NCBI GenBank assembly: GCA_023422565.1
Contig: JAFAGR010000041.1
Coordinates: 19,299 to 83,298, forward strand
DNA from: Bacteroidota bacterium
GTDB taxonomy: Bacteria > Bacteroidota > Bacteroidia > Chitinophagales > Chitinophagaceae
DNA: 64,000 bases
Direction: 5' to 3'
A model generated the notes under the pieces. The model was not told the DNA's origin. It was given only the letters and a program-made list of their open reading frames with translations, and did no database searches. The translations under genes were made by a program, and so were the position numbers. Positions 17,629 to 26,710 of this stretch are shown here, piece by piece. How positions within the stretch are numbered: the stretch's first letter is position 1; the number at the start of each line of letters is the position of its first letter.

Positions 17629-18315
17629 TTAATTGCCTAAGGGAACGCCGACGGAGAAACTTAAAGTCCGGTATTTGTTTTTATCGTTTGCGTTGTTATC
17701 TCCCTCAGTGGAATTGATCTTGGTAAGTCCGAGCCCGTAATTCATTTTCAGAATTAACCTGTTGAGTTTAACGCCCGCGCCCATGTTCACGCCAAAATCT
17801 AAGCGCTTCAATTTGCTGTAGGAGGCATCCTCTTCATTTGAAGAAAAAGGCTCTTCGCCTGCATATTCAATATCGGTTTCTGTAGTGGTTACCAAGGGGC
17901 CAAATTTTGTTTCCAGTGAAGATTTACCACCTACACCAGCCGCCGCATACGGACCTGCATGAACGAACAATTTACTTTTAGCATCAATAGGAAAGTTTAC
18001 CACAAGGTTCAGTGGTAACTCGATGTAATAGGGATTAAATTTTGCTTTCACATAATCACCGTTGGAAAAAACAGTTTCAGCCTTTGAGCCTCTACCCGTA
18101 AAAAGCAGCCCGGTTTCCACATCAACAAGTTTTGAAAAACCCAGCCCCACCATGATCCCCGCATTCAGCGTAGTGAGCATTTTGTTGTCTTCTACATGGC
18201 CTTCTTCATTGGAGGTAATATTTGCAAGATTCACACCGCCTTGTATGTAAACGTTTTGCGCGTACGTAAAATTTATAAAGCCGACAGACAATAAAATTAA
18301 AAGGATATGTTTCAT
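17629..18315 (-). CDS. PorT-like outer-membrane beta-barrel protein
   Basis: 228 residues: signal peptide KHILLILLSVGFINFTYAQ, then a barrel with the typical GVNLANI start, GIMVGLGFSKLVDVETGLLFTGRG, YIELPLNLVVNFP and a terminal strand LSFSVGVPLGN. This is the PorT/DUF-type eight-stranded barrel common in Bacteroidota. Ligand or role unknown. Confidence 0.85.
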   Translation of the reverse strand: MKHILLILLSVGFINFTYAQNVYIQGGVNLANITSNEEGHVEDNKMLTTLNAGIMVGLGFSKLVDVETGLLFTGRGSKAETVFSNGDYVKAKFNPYYIELPLNLVVNFPIDAKSKLFVHAGPYAAAGVGGKSSLETKFGPLVTTTETDIEYAGEEPFSSNEEDASYSKLKRLDFGVNMGAGVKLNRLILKMNYGLGLTKINSTEGDNNANDKNKYRTLSFSVGVPLGN

Positions 18316-18694
18316 GAGCCTCAGTTGAAATGTGAATGTTGAGGCGATAAAAAAATCAAAAAGCCTGCCACGGATAAAATGTGAAGTGGCGAATGTTGGA
18401 TAGCTTGCCCGCCTTTAGAGGGTTGGATAATGAAGGGAATTTTAAATTGTAGATTATAAATTATAAATGAAATCAAGATCCCTCACTTTGTTTGGAATGA
18501 GGAAATGATTTTTCTTTTTTGCAATAGCGGCCTGCCGCTGTTGCCGGAGTTTTTCCTTATTTCTGTCATTCCGAGCCTCGCGAGAAATCCCGCATTTAGT
18601 AAAATGTAATTTCAAACGGCCGAGTGACGAATCTTTTTTCTTTTTTGCAATAGCGGCCTGCCGCTGTTGCAGGAGATGCAATACATTGCGTCTG
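18316..18694. other. gene-free repeat-bearing spacer
   Basis: 379 bases with no credible gene; a 75-codon minus-strand frame is a translation of the repeats. It contains two hairpin plus A-tract composite repeats and two GTCATTCC-type modules, listed next. Confidence 0.8.
18474..18670 (-). repeat. two copies of a hairpin/A6GA5/GTCATTCC composite repeat
   Basis: Each copy has a palindrome (arms GCAACAGCGGC and GCCGCTATTGC on the minus strand, at 18521-18544 and 18647-18670) followed immediately by AAAAAAGAAAAA. After the left copy comes TCATTCCAAACAAAGTGAGG, the same module that follows the third copy near 25.4 kb. After the right copy a GTCATTCCGAG module appears in the opposite orientation (18565-18589). 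Confidence 0.85.
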
Positions 18695-20614
18695 CTACAA
18701 ACTCCGAACTAATTCATCCGCAACCGGCTGGTTGATCTTAACGGGATATTTTTTGCGCAATTGCTCCAGCCATTTCTCTTCCAGAACATGCTGATAATCG
18801 TTAATGACCAATCCGCGGGCCTGCTCAAAAGATTTTATTTCTCCTGCAGGATATTTTTTTATGTATTGAATGAATGCCGCTGAGCCATCGCTGTTAATCT
18901 TTACTTCCGAAACGCTTGCCATAGGCGAGCCTGAAGCGAACCCCGATTCAATTAACTGAGAAATTTCAAAACGGCTGCTGTCTGCCTGTATTTCTGAATT
19001 TATTTCTGAAACAGTTCGCCAATTCAGGCCCTCTGTTACCGATGCACGTGCTGCATTGGCAGCAGACTCGGTGGGCGCATGAAAGAGAACCGCATCAATG
19101 CTTTCACCCCACTTGTATTCGGTGCGATGCTTTGCATAATGATCGGCGAGTCCTGCAGAATCCTCCGATGCTTTTCCCCAAACATTTCTTTCCATTATTT
19201 CGAAAAGCATATTACCTTCTTCAAATTCCTTCATCTGAAATGCAAAGGCCTCATTAAATTCTTCCAGATGGTTCTTATAATACTCCTGCGTAGCAATAAT
19301 GGTGTAACGGTTCCAAAGCTCAGCTCCCTTCTCGCCCTTGTCCATTTCATAGTTGGCTTTATAATCACGAACAAACCTCAGCCAATCGGCGCCTTTCAAT
19401 GATGACTTTTTAAATTTGATCACGGTCTTGTTGCTGATCGGAAATTTTTCAAAATTTTCCACCGACAGGTTCTTCATAACGGTGTCGGCGAAACGAAGAA
19501 GATCTTTTTCAGGCACCGCCTTCGTTTCTGTAAAACCTGTTTTTATCCTAATGTCTTTATTAAATTTCTCGCGGCTAAACTGCATGCGTGCATCTTTCAG
19601 CAAACGCTGCCTGAGGTCGTACTGGTGATTTCCGTCCTTGGTGCCGGTGAATGGAGTATGCGAAGTCCTTTTCAAAATATGAATACCGTAAGGAGTTTCA
19701 AACGGCAGCGAAATATCGCCGTCGTTTTTCAATGCAAAAGCGTTCTCTTCAAAAACAAGGTCGTACTTCCCCGATGAAAATTCAGGAAGTTCTCCTCCTA
19801 CGGCATAGCTTAATTTATCATCGCTGAACTGGCGGGCCGCATCGGCAAAGTCTCTTCCCGACTTCAATAAACTGTACACCGAATCCGCCTTTCGTTTTGC
19901 CGCAACCCTCTGTTCCGGCGTGGCATCCTGCGGCAGTGAAAATAAGATTTGCGACATCTTCCATTTCCCGGGATTTTTTCTTTCGCCTGCAGATTTAAAA
20001 ATATGCCAGGCCGATTCCGTTTTGTATGGCTCGGAAACCTCACCCGGCTTCAACGAATAAATTATTTTCTCAAAGTTTTCGGGAACAGCAAATACATTTA
20101 TGTAGCCTATATCCTGGTAACCGGCACGGCTACCCGAAGATGCTTCATTCACTAAAGCCTCATAATCCGTCCTGCCGCTCTTCAAACCTTTATGTATCGC
20201 GCGGGCTGCACTTTCCGCGCCCGGCGCATCCTGTAAGGCCACAGAGAAATACAATACACGAACATCCTTTTCGCTGCGCTGAAGAGCTTCATTGAAAAGC
20301 GCTTCGGTTGTAGCCTCGTCATTCATGTAATTTTCCTGCACCTGCCGGCGAAAATTGGCCACATCATTTTTTATCTGCTGCAGCGTGTCAAGCCTAAGGT
20401 CTTTCGCAGCCTGCACTTTCAGTTTGAACTTTGTAAACAGATCAAGGTAATCCTTTATCAGGCGGTTCTCATCCTCCGCCGCAACACGGTTCTTATTATA
20501 GGCTCTTAAAAATTCCGTTTTGGAAACCTTGTGAGGGCCATAGGTGAAAAGCGTTTGCGCTTTACCGTTATAGCCAATAAAAAGGCCCAGGGCCAGCAGG
20601 CAGATTGATCTCAT
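18695..20614 (-). CDS. exported peptidyl-prolyl isomerase (SurA/PpiC type)
   Basis: 639 residues, signal peptide to about residue 20 (CLLALGLFIGYNGKAQ). The N-terminal helical chaperone part precedes two parvulin-type regions, about 120-210 and 220-330, with FALKNDGDISLPFETPYGIHILKR the clearest rotamase signature. The second half is a long helical domain. Likely periplasmic foldase for outer-membrane proteins. It is 19 bases downstream of a TlpA-like gene, so the two appear to be an envelope-protein quality-control unit. Confidence 0.88.
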   Translation of the reverse strand: MRSICLLALGLFIGYNGKAQTLFTYGPHKVSKTEFLRAYNKNRVAAEDENRLIKDYLDLFTKFKLKVQAAKDLRLDTLQQIKNDVANFRRQVQENYMNDEATTEALFNEALQRSEKDVRVLYFSVALQDAPGAESAARAIHKGLKSGRTDYEALVNEASSGSRAGYQDIGYINVFAVPENFEKIIYSLKPGEVSEPYKTESAWHIFKSAGERKNPGKWKMSQILFSLPQDATPEQRVAAKRKADSVYSLLKSGRDFADAARQFSDDKLSYAVGGELPEFSSGKYDLVFEENAFALKNDGDISLPFETPYGIHILKRTSHTPFTGTKDGNHQYDLRQRLLKDARMQFSREKFNKDIRIKTGFTETKAVPEKDLLRFADTVMKNLSVENFEKFPISNKTVIKFKKSSLKGADWLRFVRDYKANYEMDKGEKGAELWNRYTIIATQEYYKNHLEEFNEAFAFQMKEFEEGNMLFEIMERNVWGKASEDSAGLADHYAKHRTEYKWGESIDAVLFHAPTESAANAARASVTEGLNWRTVSEINSEIQADSSRFEISQLIESGFASGSPMASVSEVKINSDGSAAFIQYIKKYPAGEIKSFEQARGLVINDYQHVLEEKWLEQLRKKYPVKINQPVADELVRSL

Positions 20615-20633
20615 ATCAGCAATTTGGTATGAT

Positions 20634-22052
20634 CTATTTTTTGGCCGAAGCCTCCTTTACTTTCAGTAGCTCGTTGATCTGCTCAAAGGTTAGCTTTTTG
20701 CCAATGATCCGTTTGTCTTTATCAAGCAAATACAAAATAGGCGTTTGCGTTACATCGTACAACTGCCGGTAACTTGGGCGGTTGTTTTTCTTTTCCTCTT
20801 CTTCCATTTCCTTGGTTTGATACACATGCGTCCAGTCGCCAAGGTCATGTTCTTTTATATACTTAACCCATTCAGGAAAGTGTGGCTCAGTAAGAACGGC
20901 GTAAATTTTTACATTTTTCGCTTTCCATTCTGCACGATAAAGAGAATCTATACGCGGCATTTCCTGTTTGCAGTGCCCGCAGTTGGGGTCCCAGAAAACA
21001 ACCACGGTGTAATCTCCCTTCAGTCCGTACAAAGGTTTTGCTTTTCCGGTTGAATCAAGGAAATCTAACGGTGCCGCCTGCTCGCCGATCAGGTTGCTCA
21101 TTTGCATATAAGCCCTTCTGGTGATCACTTCCATCTGCCTTTCATTCAGCCATGGGCTTAAACCTTTGCTGTGATACTTATTAAAAAGGTGAACGAATAC
21201 CGCATCCTGGCCCATGTATTTGGGGTTGATGTATTCATCGGTTAGCCAGTTCAGCATGTATTTGAAAAGTTCCGGTGCGTTTCGCGCCAGAAGAAGTTTG
21301 TAATCGATATCAGCGATGATGCTGTCGGAAGCCTGGGGAATTACTTCGCGGTAATACCTTTCCATTTTGGGGATGAAAAAAGGCGTGCGCAAGATCCTGT
21401 CGTCCAGAAAAGTGATCCCATCCCAATAATGGTTTTTATAATATTGGTAATTATCAATCGAATCCTGCCTTGTAACGGGAATTTTCTCAGGCATCGCCGG
21501 ATCTTTCATCGCGTTAAGGAAAACCGCCATCATGCTTTCCGGATAATTATTTACGATGCTGTTGCGGTAGTCGTTTATCTCCTTATTTACCTTTTTAAAT
21601 TCCGCCTCATATTTGGCGGAGTCGGCGGCATTGGTAGCGGAGGAATATGCCCTACGCGCTTGCTGAACCAGCGGGCCTTTTTGCGCTACAAACTTTTGAT
21701 ATTCCTGGAACCGCACATTTTCGGGTGAGCCGGTAACAACCATTTCGAGCAGTTTTGTAGTATCTGCCTTAATGGTGATCTGCTGGCCTTTATCAATAAA
21801 AAAATCTGCCGTTAGCCTGCGCCCGGGAAACACGATCGAATAAATTCCACCGGGAAGTGTTTTGTCGCCGCTGAATACCACCGTGCCCTTTGAGTTGACG
21901 ATACCACTGTCTGCCACGTTCAGGTTCTTCCCCATATGATAGGTGAGGTAGGCTTTGCCCGAATCGTACTGGGGCGCTTCGAGAACGATCTTGTATTGAG
22001 AAAAAGTTTCGGAAAAAATAAATAAGAAGGATAGTGTAAGGATCTGCTTCAT
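20634..22052 (-). CDS. TlpA-like thiol-disulfide protein with DUF4369/DUF5106-type regions
   Basis: 472 residues from the ATG at 22052, chosen because it begins the signal peptide KQILTLSFLFIFSETFS. An N-terminal beta-rich DUF4369-like part (YKIVLEAPQYDSGKAYLTYH) and a helical middle precede a thioredoxin fold with active site CGHC (VVVFWDPNCGHCKQEMPR) and cis-Pro loop TQTPILYLLD. It should handle periplasmic disulfides. Its partner in the same transcript is the rotamase at 18695-20614. Confidence 0.85.
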   Translation of the reverse strand: MKQILTLSFLFIFSETFSQYKIVLEAPQYDSGKAYLTYHMGKNLNVADSGIVNSKGTVVFSGDKTLPGGIYSIVFPGRRLTADFFIDKGQQITIKADTTKLLEMVVTGSPENVRFQEYQKFVAQKGPLVQQARRAYSSATNAADSAKYEAEFKKVNKEINDYRNSIVNNYPESMMAVFLNAMKDPAMPEKIPVTRQDSIDNYQYYKNHYWDGITFLDDRILRTPFFIPKMERYYREVIPQASDSIIADIDYKLLLARNAPELFKYMLNWLTDEYINPKYMGQDAVFVHLFNKYHSKGLSPWLNERQMEVITRRAYMQMSNLIGEQAAPLDFLDSTGKAKPLYGLKGDYTVVVFWDPNCGHCKQEMPRIDSLYRAEWKAKNVKIYAVLTEPHFPEWVKYIKEHDLGDWTHVYQTKEMEEEEKKNNRPSYRQLYDVTQTPILYLLDKDKRIIGKKLTFEQINELLKVKEASAKK

Positions 22053-22177
22053 AAACAATATATAGTGAACAAATGTATTTAAAAACGTTGGCATCGCTTG
22101 GGCTACGGATACTGCGGGAATTTAATATTACATATTCTTAACAAACAGGTGAACGCCTGAATAAAGTATTTTCGCGT

Positions 22178-23584
22178 GTGCGAAAAAAGAAAAAGCATCC
22201 ATTGCTGCAAGACATCGCGGTATCCGGATATGCGGCTGAAGGAAAAGCGCTTGCCCGGGTTGATGGAAAAGTGATATTTATTTCAGGTGCTGTGCCGGGC
22301 GATGTGGCGGATATACAGATCACCAAAAGCAAAAAAGATTGGGGCGAAGCAACCGTAAAGGAGATTAAAGTTCCATCGCCGGACCGTGTTCAACCTTTCT
22401 GCAAACATTTCGGCGTTTGCGGCGGTTGCAAATGGCAGATGTTGCCGTACGAAAAGCAACTTCAATACAAGCAGGAGGAAACTGAACAGAATCTTAAACG
22501 AATCGGTAAAGCAGACCTTCCGCCAGTGATGCCGAGTCTCGGCAGTAAAGACACGATCTTCTATCGCAACAAACTCGAATTCACCTTCAGCAATAAAAGA
22601 TTTTTAACGCAGGACGAGATCGGTACTGATAAAGTGCTGCAACGCGAGAACGCACTCGGCTATCATGTGCCAAGAATTTTTGATAAGGTAATAGACATTC
22701 ACGAATGCTGGCTGATGGATGGCGTGAACAATCGTCTCAGAAACGGTATCCGCGATTATGCAATTGCAAACCGGCTTGAATATTACGACATCCGGGAGCA
22801 CACCGGCTGGCTTCGTAACATTATAATCAGATACTGCACCACAGGAGAACTGATGGTGAACATGGTTTTGAATCATGAAGATGAGGAGAAGCGAAAAAAA
22901 TTACTCGATCATGTATTGGCCATCGTGCCGGAAATAACCACCTTGCTTTATACCATCAATCCAAAATGGAACGACAGCATTCACGATCTTGATCCGCAGG
23001 TTTATAGCGGAAAGGGTTACGTGGTGGAAAAACTTGAAGAGTTCAGTTTCATCATCAGTCCTAAATCATTTTTTCAAACCAACACCAAACAGGCGGAAAC
23101 ACTGTATGCTGTGGCGAGAGAATTTGCGGGACTCTCCGGAAATGAGATTGTTTATGATCTGTATTGCGGCACAGGCAGCATCGGAATTTTCATGAGCCGT
23201 GGCGCGAAAAAAATTATTGGCGTGGAAGTTATCGCCGAAGCTATTGAAGACGCAAAACGGAATGCTGCGCTAAACAACGTGAACCATGCAGAATTTTTTG
23301 CAGGGGATGTGATCGATGTATGCACCGATGAATTCTTTAATGATCATGGCCGCCCTGATGTGGTGATCACTGACCCGCCGCGCGCGGGCATGCATGAAAA
23401 GCTCGTGTTAAAATTGCTGGAGATGGAAGCGCCTAAAATAGTTTATGTGAGTTGCAATGTGGCCACTCAGGCCCGCGATGTGGCTCTGCTCAGCGAAAAA
23501 TATGTGGTTGAAAAAATTCAGCCGGTTGACATGTTTCCGCATACGCATCACATTGAATCAGTGGTGCTGCTCCGTCTGCGGTAA
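22178..23584 (+). CDS. rlmD: 23S rRNA (uracil-1939-C5)-methyltransferase RlmD/TrmA-type
   Basis: 468 residues, GTG start followed by a Lys/Arg-rich leader. TRAM domain (YAAEGKALARVDGKVIFISGAVPGD), a [4Fe-4S] cysteine set (CKHFGVCGGCKW plus a later Cys), SAM motif YDLYCGTGSIGIFM, DPPRAGM and the catalytic Cys in VSCNVATQARD. RlmD and the related RlmCD/TrmA-type enzymes cannot be separated with certainty by eye. Confidence 0.92.
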   Translation: MRKKKKHPLLQDIAVSGYAAEGKALARVDGKVIFISGAVPGDVADIQITKSKKDWGEATVKEIKVPSPDRVQPFCKHFGVCGGCKWQMLPYEKQLQYKQEETEQNLKRIGKADLPPVMPSLGSKDTIFYRNKLEFTFSNKRFLTQDEIGTDKVLQRENALGYHVPRIFDKVIDIHECWLMDGVNNRLRNGIRDYAIANRLEYYDIREHTGWLRNIIIRYCTTGELMVNMVLNHEDEEKRKKLLDHVLAIVPEITTLLYTINPKWNDSIHDLDPQVYSGKGYVVEKLEEFSFIISPKSFFQTNTKQAETLYAVAREFAGLSGNEIVYDLYCGTGSIGIFMSRGAKKIIGVEVIAEAIEDAKRNAALNNVNHAEFFAGDVIDVCTDEFFNDHGRPDVVITDPPRAGMHEKLVLKLLEMEAPKIVYVSCNVATQARDVALLSEKYVVEKIQPVDMFPHTHHIESVVLLRLR

Positions 23585-23595
23585 ATTGTTTACCC

Positions 23596-23603
23596 TACCT
23601 TTG
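23596..23603 (+). promoter_or_regulatory. TAnnTTTG -7 box, near-leaderless rhomboid mRNA
   Basis: TACCTTTG ends 4 bases before the ATG of the rhomboid gene. With the usual 5-8-base distance to the transcription start, the mRNA would begin at or beside the start codon. No -33 TTTG is evident. Confidence 0.45.
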
Positions 23604-23607
23604 CGCA

Positions 23608-24279
23608 ATGGCATTAGGAGGATTTCAGCGCACAACACCCATTGTTCTAAACCTTATCATCATCAACGCCCTGGTGTTTTTTGCACAGGGAATGTTTGGC
23701 GAAAGATCCTTTGATCTGTTTGCGCTGCATCATAGCGGAAGCCGGGCATTTGAGCCGTACCAATTGGTTACGCATATGTTCATGCACGGCAATTTTTTTC
23801 ACCTGTTGTTTAACATGCTTGCCTTGTGGATGTTCGGCACAAACATGGAAAGGCTTTGGGGTCCGAAACGCTTTCTAACATTTTATCTTATCTGCGGGCT
23901 TGGCGCAGCAATAGCACAATTGATAAATTACCAGGTTGACTACGGAAATATCCAGGTGTCTGCGCTTGACGATATGCAACGCGCTTACGTGGAAGAGGTT
24001 TGGTTACGAAATGCAACAGTCGGGGCATCGGGTGCCATCATGGGCATTCTTGCCGCTTTCGGATATACCTTCCCTAACACCACGCTTTTTATTATGCCTA
24101 TTCCTTTCCCGATAAAAGCAAAATGGGCCATCATTGGTGTCATTGCCCTTGATGTGTTTGGCGGCATTTCAAAAGTGCCGGGAGATAATATTGCGCATTT
24201 CGCGCATGTGGGCGGAGCGCTCATCGGCCTCCTTATTGTGATAATCTGGAACAAAACCCAGAAGAAAACTTTTTATTAA
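23608..24279 (+). CDS. rhomboid-family intramembrane serine protease
   Basis: 223 residues with six or so membrane helices. The nucleophile motif is GASGAIMG (Ser141) and the catalytic histidine is in AHFAHVGG (His200). HMFMHGNFFHLLFNM is the conserved loop-1/TM2 region. It cleaves membrane proteins within the bilayer. It is followed 82 bases later by a second rhomboid-like gene lacking the serine. Confidence 0.94.
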   Translation: MALGGFQRTTPIVLNLIIINALVFFAQGMFGERSFDLFALHHSGSRAFEPYQLVTHMFMHGNFFHLLFNMLALWMFGTNMERLWGPKRFLTFYLICGLGAAIAQLINYQVDYGNIQVSALDDMQRAYVEEVWLRNATVGASGAIMGILAAFGYTFPNTTLFIMPIPFPIKAKWAIIGVIALDVFGGISKVPGDNIAHFAHVGGALIGLLIVIIWNKTQKKTFY

Positions 24280-24361
24280 AAGCGGGATAATTTTTAATAA
24301 ATAGATTCATAAAAAAAGTCGGGGCACCACTTTTCAGCAAAAGCGGTTGTAAATTTATTAC

Positions 24362-25291
24362 ATGGGAGAAGCGGACAGATACCGGGAATTTAAAAAAGCG
24401 AAACCGCGCTTCAGGCTTGGGCAGGAAAATAATGCCCTGGCCGGGTTATTCGTTCTGAATACCGTCTTCTTTCTGATCCTTTTCACCGTGAAGGTGGTTT
24501 ATAATTACTACCAGGCCGGCGATGCGGAATTTCGTGCCGGGGTGCTCCAATGGTTTCAACTTTCCGCAAGCGCAGAGGTGTTTTCAGAACGGCCTTGGAC
24601 GATCATCAGCTACGTATTCAGCGATTCAAGCGGAGAAATTTTCCGCTTGCTCAGCAATATGCTGTGGCTTTGGGCATTCGGTTACCAACTGCAACAAATG
24701 GCCGGCAACGATAAACTTATTCCGGTTTATTTATATGGCGGAGTTGGCGGCGGAATTTTCTTTCTTATCGCCGCCGCAATGAGCGATCCGCTTCATCCGC
24801 AATCAGGGCTTCTTGGCGCAAACACCGGCGTGCTGGCGGTTGCAGCCGCCGCCACTACCGTTGATCCTCAGTTCAGAATTCTCACACACATAAGAAAAGG
24901 GATTCCGATCTGGGTGCTCACGGCAATTTATTTCCTGATCGATTTCGCGGCCATTGCCCCGCTTCCCCCTGCCTACAAAATGGCGCACTTCGGGGCTGCA
25001 ATCACCGGCTTTCTCTTTGTGATATTGCTTAGAAAAGGGTGGGACGGAAGCGTTTGGATGAATAACCTTTACAGCTGGCTCTCCAACCTTTTCAATCCAA
25101 ATAAAAAGCGCACGATTGAGGAAAACAGATCACGATTGTTTTATAACCATGGCTCCCGCGCTCCTTATACAAAAACGCCGGTGATCACACAGGAACGCAT
25201 AGACGAAATTCTCGACAAGATCAACAGCAAAGGCTATCACTTTTTAACTGAGGAAGAAAAGAATATTTTGAAAAAAGCGGGAGAGGAGTGA
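24362..25291 (+). CDS. catalytically dead rhomboid homologue (pseudo-rhomboid)
   Basis: 309 residues, rhomboid topology (SNMLWLWAFGYQLQQMAG, GGVGGGIFFL). Where active rhomboids have GASG it has GANTG (152-156), with Asn154 at the serine position, while the histidine motif survives as AHFGA (His209). A cytosolic C-terminal tail ends in ITQERIDEILDKINSKGYHF, a helical motif often found after rhomboid domains. Probably a binding or regulatory partner of the active rhomboid next door. Confidence 0.85.
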   Translation: MGEADRYREFKKAKPRFRLGQENNALAGLFVLNTVFFLILFTVKVVYNYYQAGDAEFRAGVLQWFQLSASAEVFSERPWTIISYVFSDSSGEIFRLLSNMLWLWAFGYQLQQMAGNDKLIPVYLYGGVGGGIFFLIAAAMSDPLHPQSGLLGANTGVLAVAAAATTVDPQFRILTHIRKGIPIWVLTAIYFLIDFAAIAPLPPAYKMAHFGAAITGFLFVILLRKGWDGSVWMNNLYSWLSNLFNPNKKRTIEENRSRLFYNHGSRAPYTKTPVITQERIDEILDKINSKGYHFLTEEEKNILKKAGEE

Positions 25292-25577
25292 GGGGTTTTA
25301 ATTGTAGTTGGTAGTTTGTAGTTCCTGGTAAGCAGCTTATCAATTGCCAAATGGTGCCCGGAAATATTAATGCAATCATTCCGCGATGGCGACGTGTCGC
25401 TATCGCCAAAAAAGAAAAACCGTTTTCGTCATTCCGAACGAAGTGAGGAATCTCCTTTTTCCATTTGAGATTCCCATCCTCTATAATCTAAAATCTATAA
25501 TTTAAAATCTCTCCGTTTCCTCAACCATAATATTGGTCTCGCTTTTGCGTGACGTTTTGAAACAAAATTTACATCTC
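25292..25577. repeat. intergenic repeat cluster incl. third hairpin/A6GA5/GTCATTCC copy
   Basis: Bases 25383-25406 form a palindrome (GCGATGGCGAC / GTCGCTATCGC), followed by AAAAAAGAAAAA (25408-25419) and GTCATTCCGAACGAAGTGAG (25428-25447). This is the same order of modules as at 18.5 kb, with a different hairpin sequence. Flanking runs are of the GTAGTTNGTAG type (25303-25326) and the TCTATAATCTAAAATCTA type (25480-25512). No gene. Confidence 0.8.
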
Positions 25578-25769
25578 ATGAAAAAGAACATGGATCCGTC
25601 ACAACAAAGACAAAACGCAAACCCTGGTCAACAAAATCGCAACCGCCCTGAAAACAAGGATAACCTCGATTCCCGCGAAGGCCTGGAGCAGGACGTAAAA
25701 GGCGATGATGTTACGCACAACAAAAAAGAACACCGCAAAGAACCACGCAGCGGCAACAGAAACAGGTAA
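25578..25769 (+). CDS. small, highly charged protein of unknown function
   Basis: 63 residues from the ATG at 25578; the open frame extends upstream only via a TTG. Almost entirely Gln/Asn/Arg/Lys/Asp/Glu (PSQQRQNANPGQQNRNRPEN...), with no hydrophobic core, so it is predicted to be disordered. Not recognised. Coding status is supported by a clean frame and an A-rich upstream stretch only. Confidence 0.5.
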   Translation: MKKNMDPSQQRQNANPGQQNRNRPENKDNLDSREGLEQDVKGDDVTHNKKEHRKEPRSGNRNR

Positions 25770-25849
25770 GATGGTTTCTGATTCAGAAAAAGGTTTTCGC
25801 TCATATTGCCGCGCGGAAAGATCTTTAGAACACCGGAAAACTTTCGCAC

Positions 25850-26239
25850 TTAGTAGCCTACAGAATGAAGTCCGATACGGTTTCCCTCGGTATCAATAAT
25901 TACCGCCATAAAACCGTACTCCGGAGAGATGGATGTTTTTGGAACGAGGATCTTTCCGCCGGCATTTTCAACCCGGTTCAGCACATGCTGCACATTCGGA
26001 TTTGCATTCAAATATATGAGCGGGCCTTCATCCCTTGATGGTTTATGAAAGCCGTTGCTATCAACCACTGCACCACCCGTTCCATTCATCATATCCTCCA
26101 GGGGAAACATGCGCATCCTGATATTGGGCATATCCACTGCGTTGAGTTTTGTATTAAAGATCGTTTCGTAAAAGGTTGTTGCCCGTTCAAGATCAACGGA
26201 CGGAATTTCGAACCAACTGATCACTGTTTTAAAGTTCAT
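25850..26239 (-). CDS. VOC-superfamily (glyoxalase-like) protein
   Basis: 129 residues, a single VOC unit: VISWFEIPSVDLERATTFYETIF at the start, GGAVVDSNGFHKPS and PLIYLNANPNVQHVLNRVENAGGKIL in the second half, ending MAVIIDTEGNRIGLHS with the usual metal-ligand Glu/His area. Family members include glyoxalases, dioxygenases and antibiotic-binding proteins; no specific substrate can be assigned. Confidence 0.88.
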   Translation of the reverse strand: MNFKTVISWFEIPSVDLERATTFYETIFNTKLNAVDMPNIRMRMFPLEDMMNGTGGAVVDSNGFHKPSRDEGPLIYLNANPNVQHVLNRVENAGGKILVPKTSISPEYGFMAVIIDTEGNRIGLHSVGY

Positions 26240-26427
26240 ATATAATAAAGTTTACAAAGTGTGCATTTTTTTCCGCCAAATCCGTAAATAGAATTGCGTT
26301 TGTAAAGCTATGGATTGATTATTAGCGAAAACTTTTGCAGGTATGGAATTTGTTTTGAAAGAACCTGCATCACCACTGAAAAAATTACCTCTTGAAAACT
26401 AAATCGATCCGCCCTCTTACAAAACAA

Positions 26428-26631
26428 ATGGTTTCCAAGCTTCGTGAGTGCCGCGATATGGAGAATGAAAACAATCAGCCCTGCCTTCCAAAACATTTCG
26501 GCGCATCTTTTCCGGGTTTATACAAAAGAAAACTGGTTGGCGTTCGCAATGCCATCGTAGATGGAAAAGAAATGGTAGTTGTTTATATCACCGCCGAGGG
26601 CTATGTTTTTCTTGACGAAAACTCAGATTAA
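26428..26631 (+). CDS. small conserved-looking protein, unknown function
   Basis: 67 residues from the ATG at 26428 (an in-frame TTG at 26392 would add 12). Contains PCLPKHFGASFPGLYKRKLV and ends EMVVVYITAEGYVFLDENSD, suggesting a small beta fold. Not recognised; no signal peptide. Confidence 0.55.
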   Translation: MVSKLRECRDMENENNQPCLPKHFGASFPGLYKRKLVGVRNAIVDGKEMVVVYITAEGYVFLDENSD

Positions 26632-26662
26632 CTTTTAACTTTCCCACCCCGTAGATTTATAT

Positions 26663-26670
26663 TAAATTTG
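26663..26670 (+). promoter_or_regulatory. TAnnTTTG -7 box of the lipoprotein gene
   Basis: TAAATTTG lies 40 bases before the ATG at 26711, in an AT-rich spacer. No convincing -33 element. Confidence 0.4.
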
Positions 26671-26710
26671 CCAGCCCTTTCAATTTTTCAGGGGGCTAAC
26701 AAATATTAAT

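Noticed and set aside
18454..18681. 75-codon minus-strand frame with QQRQAAIAKKK repeated
   Set aside because: It translates the two hairpin/A-tract repeats; the duplication of peptide follows from duplicated non-coding DNA.
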